DNA of 64,000 nucleotides from Paramarasmius palmivorus (lineage: Eukaryota; Basidiomycota; Agaricomycetes; Agaricales; Marasmiaceae). Numbering within the stretch: the first letter of the stretch is position 1; each line of letters starts with the position of its first letter. The notes below the pieces were generated by a model. It saw only the letters and a list, made by a program, of their open reading frames with translations. It searched no databases and was not told the origin of the DNA. This document shows, in pieces, positions 33,966 through 44,339 of this stretch. The position numbers and the translations under genes were made by a program. The DNA lies in the NCBI GenBank assembly GCA_037176845.1, contig JAYKXP010000044.1, positions 62,001 to 126,000 on the forward strand. The letters are read 5' to 3'.

Positions 33966-36055
33966 ATGACGATGTCTCTCTTGTGCGCTTTTTGCCTGGT
34001 TCTGGTTCTGGTGTTTTTCAGACCCCTCGTTAAACGGCTTAAAGGAGGAACACATGCGCCCTACCCACCTGGACCGCCCGTTCGACTCTTCGGTGGTAAT
34101 CTAAAAGATATACCAGCCAAAAAACCATGGCTCACCTATTTTGAGTGGGCCAAGCAGTATGGTATGTTGGTCCTGTCCACCTTTGTCATCCGAAGTCACA
34201 AGCTGAGACTCGAACTTTGAAGGGGATGTCATACATTTGCAAATGGCGGGCGATCATATTATCATACTCAACAGTAGGAAGGCAGCCACCGACTTATTAG
34301 AAAAACGATCCCGTATCTACTCGGGAAGAGGCAACGAAGATGTCGCAAAAATGTATGTAAATATATTCTTACCAACTGCTCGCGTAGTAATCACCAGGGA
34401 CCCCCTCAGGACCGGATGGTATTTCAACCCATGTCAGTATAATCCATTAGCCTACACTGCTGCATGCCGCGCCTAAACAACAGGATAGCTTTCCAGGATT
34501 ATGGCGAGACTTGGCGCAAAAGCAGAAAGTTATATCAACAACATTTCCGACCTGATGCTGTTGCTAACCATTTACGCCCTGCTGTTGAAAAATCTGTTGC
34601 TGTGCTGCTTAGAAATCTCATCAATAGTCCTGAAAGTTTCATGGACCACATTGACGTGTGAGCACATTTCAGACAAACTTCTGCCATTCCACGCTAACGG
34701 TGTCCTCAGGATGTCTGGTGGGCTCGCTTTGTCGACCATGTATGGTATCACAATCACCGATGGTAGCGACCCACTCCTAGTTTTGGCAAAGAGAGCGGTG
34801 CATACGATGGACGTTGTGTTCGCCCCCAGATTTGTGTTTATCGCATTGCGGTTCCCGTTTGCCCAATACGTTCCTGAATGGGTCCCATTCTTCGGGCGAA
34901 TGAGGGGAACAATTAATAGCACAAAAAAGGACCTCCATGATTTAAAGGAACTTCCAGTGCAAGTCATGCTAGAAAACATCGTGGGTAGCGCACGCTGAAC
35001 ATGTTATTGGCTCTCACATTGTTTAACAGAAATTAAAGGCAAGGAATGAAAGCCTTGTTGCAGAGATTATGCAAGAGAAGCTTCATAACAAAGGGTCGAC
35101 GAAAGAACTGGAAGCGATAAAAGACATGGCAGCAATAGTATTCGCTGCGAGTGCTGACACGGTATGCTGCCAAAGCTGCTTTGAGTATTGGGACTACTGG
35201 TATTTAACCGTCCTCCGTCTAGACTCTATCCTCCATCGGATCGTTTTTCTTAGCTATGGTCCGAAATCCCGAGGTGCAGCAGAAGGCTCATGACGAGATC
35301 GACGCCGTGGTTGGCAGAGGTCGGCTCCCGACTCTTGAGGACCGTAAATCTCTTCCTTACCTCGAAGCCATCTACTTGGAAGTTGTTCGCATAAGACCTG
35401 CTGGTCCCATGGGCATGTGTACTCAAGTTGCTGAATCTCTCACGACTTTTGACTGTCGATTTACAGGTTTGCCTCACCACACGACTGAGGATGACTTTTA
35501 CAATGGATACTATATTCCCAAAGGTATACTACTCATTAAATTCACCATTAAGTCAATTTAATTCTGATACAATTGCGCCAGGGACCGCTGTTTTTGCAAA
35601 CATTTGGTGAGATACTAATGCCGCAACCGAGTGTCACGAAACTGAGGGGTTGTTACACAGGGCCATGACGCGCGACGAGAATGTGTACCCCCAGCCCGAC
35701 GATTTTAGGCCCGAGAGGTTCCTTGACAAGACAGGTCAATTAAATGGTGATGACACCGTCCTCGCATATGGGTTTGGGCGAAGAGTTTGTGTCGGACGGC
35801 ATCTAGCCAATACCACGCTATGGTTAACATTTGCTTCAGTTCTCGCATCTTTCACCATTAGCAAAGAGAAAGACCTCAATGGCCAGGACATCGATGTTCC
35901 CGAGTCCTACTCAGACGGCCCCATCTTTTCGTAAGGACAATTCTCTATCTACTCCTTTCACCACATAACATTTTTTTGCAAGGTATCCTCTACCATTCAG
36001 GTGCTCTATTACCCCGCGACACTCTGGCGTGCGTTCAATTATTGCAGAACCGTAG
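33966..36055 (+). CDS. Cytochrome P450 G
   Basis: P450 paralog closest to D, lying 11 kb beyond the main array. MTMSLLCAFCLVL anchor, YPPGPPVRLFGGNLKDIP, GDVIHLQMAGDH, TGWYFNPS, the C-helix GETWRKSRKLY, FAASADT, EVVR (ExxR), FRPERF, GFGRRVCVGRH without the intron found in A, B, C, E and F, and the terminal exon SYPLPFRCSITPRH, ending at 36055. All catalytic motifs are intact. One intron, after AGPMG, must start with GC (35413-35466, donor GCATGT), at the same place where A and B have GAATGT and D has GTATGT. The MTM start leaves MSLL two codons downstream as an alternative. The stop lies 114 bp before ARV1. Confidence 0.88.
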
Positions 36056-36169
36056 ACTCCACGATTTGTACCTAGTCATATTATGAATTTCACTTACGGC
36101 CGATAAAGCCGACTAGACTCTCAAAATTAGCGCCCTTTGTTTTCAGTGCTTTTCACCTTTTGGAGCAGA

Positions 36170-37591
36170 ATGCCCATCTGCACCACATGTACTCATTGGA
36201 CGCCCTATCTTTACACTGTCTATTCGTCGGCGTATAATATGAGGCTAGAAAAATGTGTACGTCTTTGAGGCTTCTCTTATCCCTGCTGCTGATGTCCTGA
36301 AGAAGTCGGTAGACACAATGCCACGCGTTCGCTGACCCATACGTCGAGCATGACACACTGACGCTATTAATCGACTTGATTCTGCTCAAGAGGGGAGTTT
36401 ATCGGCACTTGCTGTATAATCGAGGTGCAAAACCGAGACGAGCTGTGGAGAAGGGCAGTCGAGATGAAGATGATACGAGGAAGGAAGAAATCCAGACTGC
36501 TAGGAGTGAGGTATGGGACGAGATAGATACGGTGCGGTTACCAGTGGTGGTACGAGAAAAGCCGTTCTGACTAAGGGTTACGAATCCTTAGTCTCGTTGG
36601 GTCACAGTGTTTCGTCTAGGATTCACTCTGGTTTTTGTGGATGCATGTACGCGGACTAATTTCTTTTCCTCCTGAATTGATGACTGATCATCCCCTTAGT
36701 TATTCGCTGGAGCTATCTGAGTATGATTCTTGCACAAAGAAGAGCGCGCAAAGTTGGTTGACGTTTACGAAGATGCGGATTCTGGCCTCCCCCTTACACT
36801 CTCCCCATGGTCATCAGACACCATTGATTCGTTTGTCAAAACGTTTCTAGGGTGCTTAGCAGGTGAACGCTCTGTTCTAGGCTCTATGCAGGTTCGTTGA
36901 CGCAGTATTTTGCCAGAAACTATTGCTTTCCATTCAGGTATACTACTATCTTGTTATGTCCTCATGAGAGGCCTTGTTGCATACCAGGCTATGAAAGCCG
37001 GACTACAAACATCTCCAGGTAATGCAGAAGGAAGATCTGGTGGTAGTGACTCAGACATCAAGAAGGAATTCAGGTACGTTTTGTCGCTTGAGCCACTATC
37101 CGTTCTGACGTCCGTTCATAGGTTTTCCCTCGTTCCACTCTCTTTATTTTACTCTTCCTTGACCAAATTATTCCTCCTGTTCCTCCTCACCATCTGGAGG
37201 CCGTCAAGATCGCCATCACCCCCATTCGTACCAAGCCCAACCGAACGTACATCAGTCGTCTTCTGGAATTACCTCGACTGGGCAAACATGGATAGAGTCT
37301 TGGATATCATGGAGTTTTTGCGTGATGAGAAACTAGACAAGGAGTGGATTGTACGGAATGTGCTGGGAGGCATGTCCGCTGGATTCGGCCTCCGTGGTAC
37401 GTCTTTGCCAGAAGATGCGACTATTAAGTTCTAACCCGAAGGCTTTAGTGATACTCGACTCGCATCCTGCTTTTACTACCGTTATCATTCTCATTGGTTG
37501 GGCCACGAAGACAGCGATGGGGAGGCTCGTTGGAAGCTGGGTCGGAGGAAATCAAAAGGCTGAGCAGTGGATGGCGTACAGTATACCATGA
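36170..37591 (+). CDS. ARV1: ARV1 homolog
   Basis: ARV1 is an ER membrane protein needed for sterol and sphingolipid homeostasis and GPI synthesis. The first exons give the ARV1 zinc-binding domain, MPICTTCTHWTPYLY and later CTQCHAFADPYVEHDTL, that is two CxxC pairs, then LLKRGVYRHLLYNRG. Later exons give VTVFRLGFTLVFVDA, SDTIDSFVKTFLGCLA, ETIAFHSGILLSCYVL and C-terminal membrane segments (PLSLFYSSLTKLFLLFLL, SHPAFTTVIILIGWA). All joins work except around 36700-36740. There FIRWSYLS and KERAKLVDVYEDADSG are in different frames; a 19-nt segment starting GTATG and ending AAG (36721-36739) would reconcile them. An alternative is one longer intron (36647 to about 36768) skipping this part, or a frameshift. 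One intron ends in a hairpin (36569-36593). Confidence 0.85.
36569..36593 (+). other. Perfect hairpin over the acceptor of an ARV1 intron
   Basis: GACTAAGG and CCTTAGTC pair across a 9-nt loop. The intron's terminal AG (36590-36591) is inside the 3' arm, and a branch-point-like CTGAC overlaps the 5' arm, so the stem could mask or juxtapose both signals. Confidence 0.55.
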
Positions 37592-37710
37592 GTGTGTGTC
37601 ACTTTCTTTATCACACGACGAAGAATGCTAAAATGCGAATGTAGATTTATTGTACAAATGCACTATGTTACAAAGACAAGCCCATCATAAATGGTTTTGA
37701 TTTGGCTACT

Positions 37711-38300
37711 TCAAGAGATGGTGATCTTTTTGGGTGCAGCTTCCTTTCCAGACTTGGGGAAAGTGACGGTGAGGACACCGTTCTCCAAAGAAGCTTTGAT
37801 TTCTTCCTCCTGTTGAAGGGCGTTAGAAAAATGTTCGTGTATAAGCAAAGTAAGTAATCACATACCTTGACACCCTGAGGAAGTCTCAAAGTCCTCGAGA
37901 ACTTGCCGAACCTTCGTTCACGAACGGCATATCCGTCCTTCTGGTGTTCCTCAGAGATCTTGGATTCACCGGAGATGGTGAGGCGACCGTCGTGCACGTC
38001 GATTTGGACATCTTCCTTCTTCAAGCCGGGAAGCTCGAAGGTGGCGGTGACGGTGTTTTTCTCAGCATCTTCATGGAGGTCCATCCTGTGGGAGAATGTG
38101 AGTGCGTTGGTTCTTGAAAGGATGACAGAGTGAACTAACCTTGGCTTCAAGGCTTGAGCCACACCGGCATCCACATTTGATCGTTGAGCGACTTGGCCGT
38201 CGCTGCCGTCAGTCGAGGTGCTACGAGGTGATCTGGCGAAGGCCTCGTCAAAGAAGCGGTCAAAGTTGTAGAAGGGTTCGTAGTAGTAGATAGAAGACAT
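37711..38300 (-). CDS. Small heat-shock protein (Hsp20 / alpha-crystallin family)
   Basis: ATP-independent chaperone that binds unfolding proteins as oligomers in the cytosol. Three exons join with GT..AG introns. The N-terminal arm is MSSIYYYEPFYNFDRFFDE. The alpha-crystallin domain runs from about MDLHEDAEKNTVTATFELP through VQIDVHDGRLTISGE, GYAVRERRFGKFSRTLRLP and the hallmark ENGVLTVTFPK (G-V-L motif), ending KKITIS at 37711. Length is about 160 residues, usual for fungal Hsp20. Upstream are a TATA box and two perfect heat-shock elements, so induction through Hsf1 is expected. Confidence 0.95.
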
Positions 38301-38343
38301 TATGTTGTTTGTTCTATGAGGCGGGCAGGTCTATTTCCCTCTT

Positions 38344-38350
38344 TTTATAT
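38344..38350 (-). promoter_or_regulatory. TATA box of the Hsp20 gene
   Basis: ATATAAA on the minus strand about 45 bp upstream of the ATG at 38300, correctly placed between the heat-shock elements and the start. Confidence 0.6.
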
Positions 38351-38364
38351 TCACTTGGTTTCAT

Positions 38365-38379
38365 CGAAAGTTCTTGAAC
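38365..38379. promoter_or_regulatory. Heat-shock element, proximal
   Basis: CGAAAGTTCTTGAAC matches the three-unit pattern GAAnnTTCnnGAA exactly, about 65 bp upstream of the Hsp20 ATG. Confidence 0.8.
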
Positions 38380-38440
38380 ATACCAAGGGTGACGTCTCTA
38401 GTAAGATCTGGCGAGATGTCCGCAGAACGAGGGTGTGTCC

Positions 38441-38455
38441 CGAACATTCTGGAAC
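38441..38455. promoter_or_regulatory. Heat-shock element, distal
   Basis: CGAACATTCTGGAAC is a second perfect GAAnnTTCnnGAA, about 140 bp upstream of the Hsp20 ATG. Two intact elements suggest cooperative Hsf1 binding. Confidence 0.8.
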
Positions 38456-38869
38456 TCTGGCGGTTATCCGTGATTGATAATACTGCTCGGGTACTCACAG
38501 ATTCATCATTTGGTTGAGCTCGCTTGTGAAATTGAATGTTTTCTCGGCGTCAGTGCTCCTTTGACAGGTTTACACTGCAGCTCTATAAGAAATCAAGACT
38601 GGTTGGTCGACCACTGCCACCATACCGTTTTTTCCGGTATCAACCCGAAAGCGCTAATCTGTATTCAGCTGAATTAAATCGTCTACTGTTCAGCACAGCG
38701 ACCATGAGCAGCAAGCTATGTTGTCAACTTTCCAACAACATGAACATGTACACCATCAACGTATTGAACACGTTCGAGGGCGAAAGGGATAGATAGATAG
38801 ATAAATTGCCGGACTGGAACGACGAACTTCGGGCAATCGACTCGGACATTCCCCCTTTTCCTTTTTCTC

Positions 38870-40290
38870 ATGTCGACGTATGAATGGCGTCCACAAGGCC
38901 AGTTCAGGAGATTTCTCCCACCAACCTCGATATCACCCGAGGCGATTCAAGCACCGTCCATGTCGATGGCCTCAAGCTCAAGTTCGGAGAAGCGGAAGAG
39001 ATCTTCAACGTTGGACTCGGATTTGGCATCAGTGGGCGCCGGGCCCAGTAGGGTGGTAGCAGGCGAGGGGGATTCACGCCAGAAGAAAACAAAGAAGGCG
39101 ACAACGGCGAAGACGGTGAGTAGTCGACAGCGCCTTGTAGCCGAACATCTGACTGACATTCGCATCAACAAAGCCCAATCTCTACGAGAGCAATGCAGCC
39201 TTATTGAACGCCCTTCGAAACGCCTTCAAGGAGGGCGATGATGTCGTGTTCGCGGGAAGCTTTCTCGTGTCGAACGATCCTCCAATAGCAGATAAACAGC
39301 GTGTGCAGACAGTGACAAACGATATATGGCAGGCGACTGGGTATCGATTTACGTGCGTTACGAGACTCATTTTCTGCGCTTTAATATCAATCTCATCATC
39401 AGCTTCATTATCAGAGTGAAAGATCATCCTCGCACGAAAGAAGGGCATAAGACACGCCTTTGGTGCTCCCAAGATGAAATGAGAAAGCATAAACCTCATG
39501 CCAAAGCGCGTGTCTCAGCGTCGGGAGAGTCCTTGGCCAAGGCACGATATCCATGTCGCAGTCGCCTGTTCATTTCATCTCGGGAATGGAACGCTTTCGG
39601 GCAAAGCTTGGTTACAATCCGAATGCATCATCACTTTTCGCACGAACCATACGATTGCGCATCCAGAGCTCCTGTATCTACCTCAATAAATCCGCTCTGG
39701 GTTAATTCTGCGCAGGCTTGGCCAGAAGCATCTCCTGGCGCACCATCATATCATCCAGGCCTCATGTCACATCATCAACAAAGCTTCGACTCTTATGATG
39801 GGTCTAGCAATCATTCCTCAATTACCGCCGTTGATAATGGGTCGATGGAGTGGGAAGATGTCTCGGACGATGAAGGGCCTTCTGCAAATATGAACGGAGC
39901 TGCAGATTCGGATTCCGAGCCTGACGAGATCCCTGTAACCCACGCGACGACTTCACCTCCACTCACTCACCCTTATACCAGCCCCACTTCCGTCGATACC
40001 AATACCCCAACCACATCGCATACACCTTCTATCGCCGAGCCCCAACCAATATCTGGTGATCTCAATTCGTTCACGACTTCTCTCGAACCGAGGTCTTCCA
40101 AACACGCATGAGGCAACATATTCGCAACATTCGGGAGTTTTGTGATGGACTGGAGTATCAGGTCCAATTTAATGATTTTCGGATGCTTCAAGAGTTGGAG
40201 ACGGAAGGTGCCTCATTCTTACGCTTTGTACATGCTTGTCTTCAGAAGGAAGGGCGTCTTGACATGACGATCAATGGAAATGGAGGTTGA
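38870..40290 (+). CDS. Uncharacterised protein
   Basis: Exon 1 (from 38870, MSTYEWRPQGQFRRF) ends before a GT..AG intron at about 39117. Exon 2 (PNLYESNAALLNALRNAF to WQATGYRFT) and exon 3 (KDHPRTKEGHKTRLWCSQDEM, KARYPCRSRLFISSR, MHHHFSHEPY) join in frame. The pattern WC, then C, then HHH/H in exon 3 could be a zinc-binding fold of the FLYWCH/GCM/WRKY type, but this is not certain. A long acidic Ser/Pro/Thr-rich stretch follows. A last segment (MRQHIRNIREFCDGLEYQ, 40108-40290) is in another frame, so an intron remains unplaced near 40050. Possible DNA-binding protein; function unknown. It sits between Hsp20 and HSBP1. Confidence 0.6.
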
Positions 40291-40926
40291 CGTGGTACTT
40301 TCTACCTGTGACATTTTTGCTGCCCGTGCGTGTCGGCGGAGTTTTTAGCATTCATTCATTTTGTTCGCTCTTTGCTCCTTATCTCCGCGTCGAAGATGCA
40401 TGTATGGTCTTGACCAGGTCTATGCTTTTTATGGCTTTAGGTTGCAGAAGTTGTGTACTCAGCATCCGATTCATAGGGTGAATCCCTCGCGAATCGGACG
40501 ATGAGGACGATAACGTGACGGCTTCTTGCAATCCCAGACTCGATACTCTATGTTTGACGCGATGGACATACGAGCCGGTTCCGCAGTTCTGGAAATCACA
40601 GGAAACTGCGGCCTAATCGATGTTCTCCAGATGTAGCACTTTGCCAGTCGCTGAGTCGTATGACCCAAGCCACGTCCTGTTTCACAAATCTAGGTTCATG
40701 TGTATGCAAACGCATGTCCGATAGCGTAGAGCCAGACCCACGATGTTGGTATAGGATAGAATGTTCTAGATCTCCAGAATACGAAGAGGTATAAGCTACT
40801 ATACAAACTAGACAAAAAAATCAGTGCCACGTTCATCCCCTATGAAACTAGTACTCACAGTACGTCCTATACATGCCCCACGGGTGAAGTCCTCTTCAAA
40901 AAGCCTAATACACGGTAAAATAAATA
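40291..40926. other. Intergenic region, convergent 3' ends
   Basis: Between the 3' end of the 38.9-kb gene and the 3' end of the HSBP1-like gene. No gene recognised. Confidence 0.4.
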
Positions 40927-41417
40927 TCAGGAAGTAGGTGTTGCGTTGTCACTGCGCTTGAGACCTCCAGGCGTTCCCGTTGGAGTTGGTGATTGTGGTA
41001 CATCGCCATTGATTATATCTTGAATGGAGGCTTCTAAAGCATCGACTCTAGTCGACATTTGCGTCACTAGAAATCATCTATTCAGTCTTGAATTTCAGCG
41101 GACGAGGAAGAGTAACGCACTTCGCTCCAAAATCTGAGAAGACATATCATCAAACTTTGCATCTAGCTGCTCCAACAGCGTCTCAACCTGGAAGACTATA
41201 ATATAAGAGCCTCCCATACGTCTTTTGCGCTATGAACACTCACAAATGCTGTGAGTTCATGAGGGCTTGATATATTGTTTACGCCGATTGTTGCCTTTGG
41301 GTTCAGGTTCGATTTGCTCGCCGGCTGTGGTGTTTTTTCGACAGACTCTGCGTTATCTGTGGCCGATTTCCCGGGTGTCGCAGGGGTCACTTTGAGGGGA
41401 AGCGCTGAGGAAGCCAT
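40927..41417 (-). CDS. Heat shock factor-binding protein 1 (HSBP1) family
   Basis: HSBP1 proteins are short coiled coils that bind the trimerisation domain of heat shock factor and dampen its activity in animals and plants. Three exons splice (phase 0 inside AF-VET, then ER-M) to an N-terminal Ser/Pro region MASSALPLKVTPATP and the family core ELTAFVETLLEQLDAKFDDM, SSQILERMTQMSTRV, DALEASIQDIINGD. A tail PTPTGTPGGLKRSDNATPTS follows, with the stop at 40927. The core heptads match HSBP1; the extensions make it longer (about 117 residues) than the roughly 75-residue animal protein. It is 2.6 kb from the Hsp20 gene. It diverges from TFB2 with about 150 bp between starts. Confidence 0.88.
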
Positions 41418-41569
41418 TGTAGTGGTCGAGAAGAGGATCGGATTATGGTCCGCATCACGGTCACAGTGAGCGTCTAGCGACGTGCACGCAATAATTTACG
41501 ACTCAGAACATGACAGTCACCTCGACCTGGACCCTGCGCTCACCACAGCATACTTAGCATCTCTCGATA

Positions 41570-43682
41570 ATGGGTCAGCCACGTCAATTTGAAGATATTA
41601 GCTCAGATTCAGCTTCAAAACCTCATGCTTTGCTCCCTTTTCTTCAAGTTCAATCGCCCACATCTCTCAGTCGTCTGTACCAGAGCCCCTCGTCATGTTT
41701 ATCAATATTTCGGTGCGAAACTTTTCATAAACTCGGGTTATCTCACTGTGACGCGCCCATCTAGACTTCTGGCTCCTGTAGAACGACAAATTGTCATGAA
41801 TTTGCTGTGGCTTGAGTCAGCAATGACCCCCTCAACTTTGGCTGCTTGGGTGACACCAGAAGGACAAAAGTGAGTTTCGTTGACCGTTTGACGTCTTGAC
41901 AAAGGCTAAATGTATCATGTAGACTCTACGAATCCTCTCTCGACACGCTCTCGCGACTTCACATATTACACAATTACCCAGCAAAGCTTGCACTGAATTC
42001 AACCTTCAAAACGAGTCTTCGACAAGCCATAACGGGAGGGTAGGCTATTCATCTAAATTCTCTTGGCCGCAACCAAGCTCATTTACGTCAAGGGGTACCA
42101 CAGGCAGCTTCGGTGTTCCAGCTGAAAAGGACGAAAAACGAGCGCCGTTAGATATAGATGGTCTGGACAGCTATGCATTGGAACGTTGGGAAGTGAGAAA
42201 TCTCTTATTCGGTGCTAGGAATGTTCTCACCTTCTCTCGAGACTATTCTGCACTTCATGGTATCATCAGGGACAGGCCAAAATCCTCAACGGCCATCTCC
42301 CGGCGTTCTCTATTTATTACAGCGCAGTGGGCTTATGGGTACTCATCAGTACGTTTTGCTTTCTACCGTCACGATCATCGCAAACTCTGATTAATTTGAA
42401 TAGCGGTTCTGTCCCCCAAATCACTTCTGCGGGATTCCAGTTCCTCCTGCACCCTTCACATGCCCAACTTTGGAACTTATTACTCCAGTATCTCCACATG
42501 GCCGAGGTAAGCTTAGCTGCGTCGTGTTTTCGGCCTACTAATTGATCTTGTACACGATAGGAGAGACAGATGGACCTGGTAGAAGTCCTCAGCTTTTTGT
42601 TTATGCTCTCCACAATGGAGCTGGGTCGGGTACGGATTCGATATTTTGTCTCCTGACACGTCTGACGACAGCGGGGCAGGAATATTCCACCGAACACCTG
42701 AGCCAGACGCAAAAGGCCATGCTGGAAGATCTCCGTGATTATGGGCTCCTGTGGCAACGACGAGTAGGTCTGCTGCCTGATGTCACTCGGTTTTCTTTCT
42801 AACGTTACAATGTGTTCCAAAGCCTACTTCTCGGCGTTTCAGCCCAACACGTCTCGCCACGACGCTCACGTCCTCTTCACCCACTCTGCCGACTAGTGCG
42901 GGGACAAGCTCAGGGTCTCAACAAGGCTTCATCGTTCTTGAAACGAACTACCGGGTTTATGCATACACAGGTTCGTCCTTTTTACGTTGACGCCGTTCAT
43001 GTAAGCACATCTGACTTTGTTTTTCCCCAACAGATAACCCTTTACAGACTGCCATTCTCCACCTCTTTGTCTCCCTGAAGTATCGATTCCCCAACTTGGT
43101 AGTGGGCTCCATTACTCGCGAGAGTGTGAAGAAGGCACTGAGCAATGGAATCTCGGCTGATCAGGTTTGTCCATTTTTACTAAAGCTCTCCAAGGCACAA
43201 CTCGACTGTAATGGAACACTCAGATCATCAGTTACTTGATCACTCATGCTCATCCCCAAATGCGAAAAAATGTATGTGTTCTTTGAAGGTGTTTGGTCCA
43301 TTTTCCGCAATGGCCACGCTCCTGTCTAGGTGATCATACATACTGATGATCTACATCCTAGAATCCACTGCTTCCAGTAACAGTCCAAGATCAAATACGT
43401 CTGTGGGAACTTGAAAAGAACAGGCTAAAATCTCAAGAAGGTATGCACTCTACGGGTCCTTCGTAGCTTTGGATTTAGGAGTCTTAACACTCGCTTCAAT
43501 TTTTAGGTTACCTATATACCGGGTTCGCGTCACAAGCGGACTACGAATTTGTTCTCAATTACGCCAAACAACTAGATCTTGTGCTCTGGGAAAGCAGTGC
43601 GAAACGGTGTTTCTTCGGTAGCCTCGAAGGACATGCCAACATTCGCAACTTCATCGAAAGGAGAGCTGCCCAGGGGAGTTGA
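41570..43682 (+). CDS. TFB2: TFIIH subunit Tfb2 / p52
   Basis: Core subunit of general transcription factor IIH; it anchors and stimulates the XPB/Ssl2 translocase in transcription initiation and nucleotide excision repair. Exon 1 gives MGQPRQFEDISSD and SLSRLYQSPSSCLSIFR. It joins LLAPVERQIVMNLLWLES, the p52 N-terminal signature. Then follow LDTLSRLHILHNYP, PLDIDGLDSYALERWE, TILHFMVSSGTG, GVLYLLQRSGLM, QITSAGFQFLLHPSHAQLW, LLQYLHMAE, DLVEVLSFLFMLSTMELGR and DYGLLWQRR. The C-terminal clutch region has GFIVLETNYRVYAYT, AILHLFVSLKYRFPNLV, LITHAHPQMR, VTVQDQIRLWELEKNR and FIERRAAQGS, with the stop at 43682. All introns GT..AG; no breaks. Housekeeping gene. Confidence 0.93.
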
Positions 43683-44339
43683 ATGGACCGAAGGAGACGC
43701 TTTGGTTTCCCCGCGGCCTTTCCGAATACATCGCGACTGTCTTATGTGGCGAAGAGGTTTGACTTCTCTGGTGTCGGTTTGGGTCCTGTGTTTGGTAAAT
43801 CGAGATGCTAATAAATATTTTTACTGCTTATGGGTAGAGGTTGCCGGTGGCGTTAGACTGATTTGAGGTCGGTAATCATACCTGTTTCCCAGCGACTCTT
43901 GTTGACACCCACACCCTGGAATCTGGAACTCCTAGTCACCTTGTTGCCATGTCAAGAATCACACGAAGTTACCGAACCACGATAAAGTTTGAGTAGACGT
44001 TCTCCGGCTGTTTTCGACCCTGCTTGTTTGTGCTCTGCGCTCAATCAAAATTTACTTCCTCGGGAATGTATGCTTCTAAACGTACACCGAAAGATCCCGA
44101 GATAGTCGGTGAAGTCGCTTTGGACGTGTGCGTTCTCTAATGGTTCTTCCCTGCAAAGATATGCTTCTGAACGATTCACTAAGGTCTTAGAGTGAATAGG
44201 CGTATAGTCATTACAGGCGTGATAGATATGAACAGAGCGATAACGAGCAAGTATATACAGACGTCTAGCATGAGCGCATCCCGGAGACAAGAAATGAAGT
44301 AAGTAAATATTGCGCGAGTGTACCGAATTGGCGTGGCGC
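43683..44339. other. Intergenic region, convergent 3' ends of TFB2 and the WOPR gene
   Basis: 3' UTR sequence of both neighbours is expected here. Open frames such as 43579-43866 are shadows of TFB2. Nothing else seen. Confidence 0.45.

Noticed and set aside
366..36055. A secondary-metabolite biosynthetic cluster
   Set aside because: No polyketide synthase, NRPS, terpene cyclase, prenyltransferase or dedicated transporter is seen; apart from the P450s the neighbours are housekeeping genes.
43579..43866. A 95-codon frame at the end of TFB2
   Set aside because: It overlaps the conserved TFB2 C-terminal exon in another frame.
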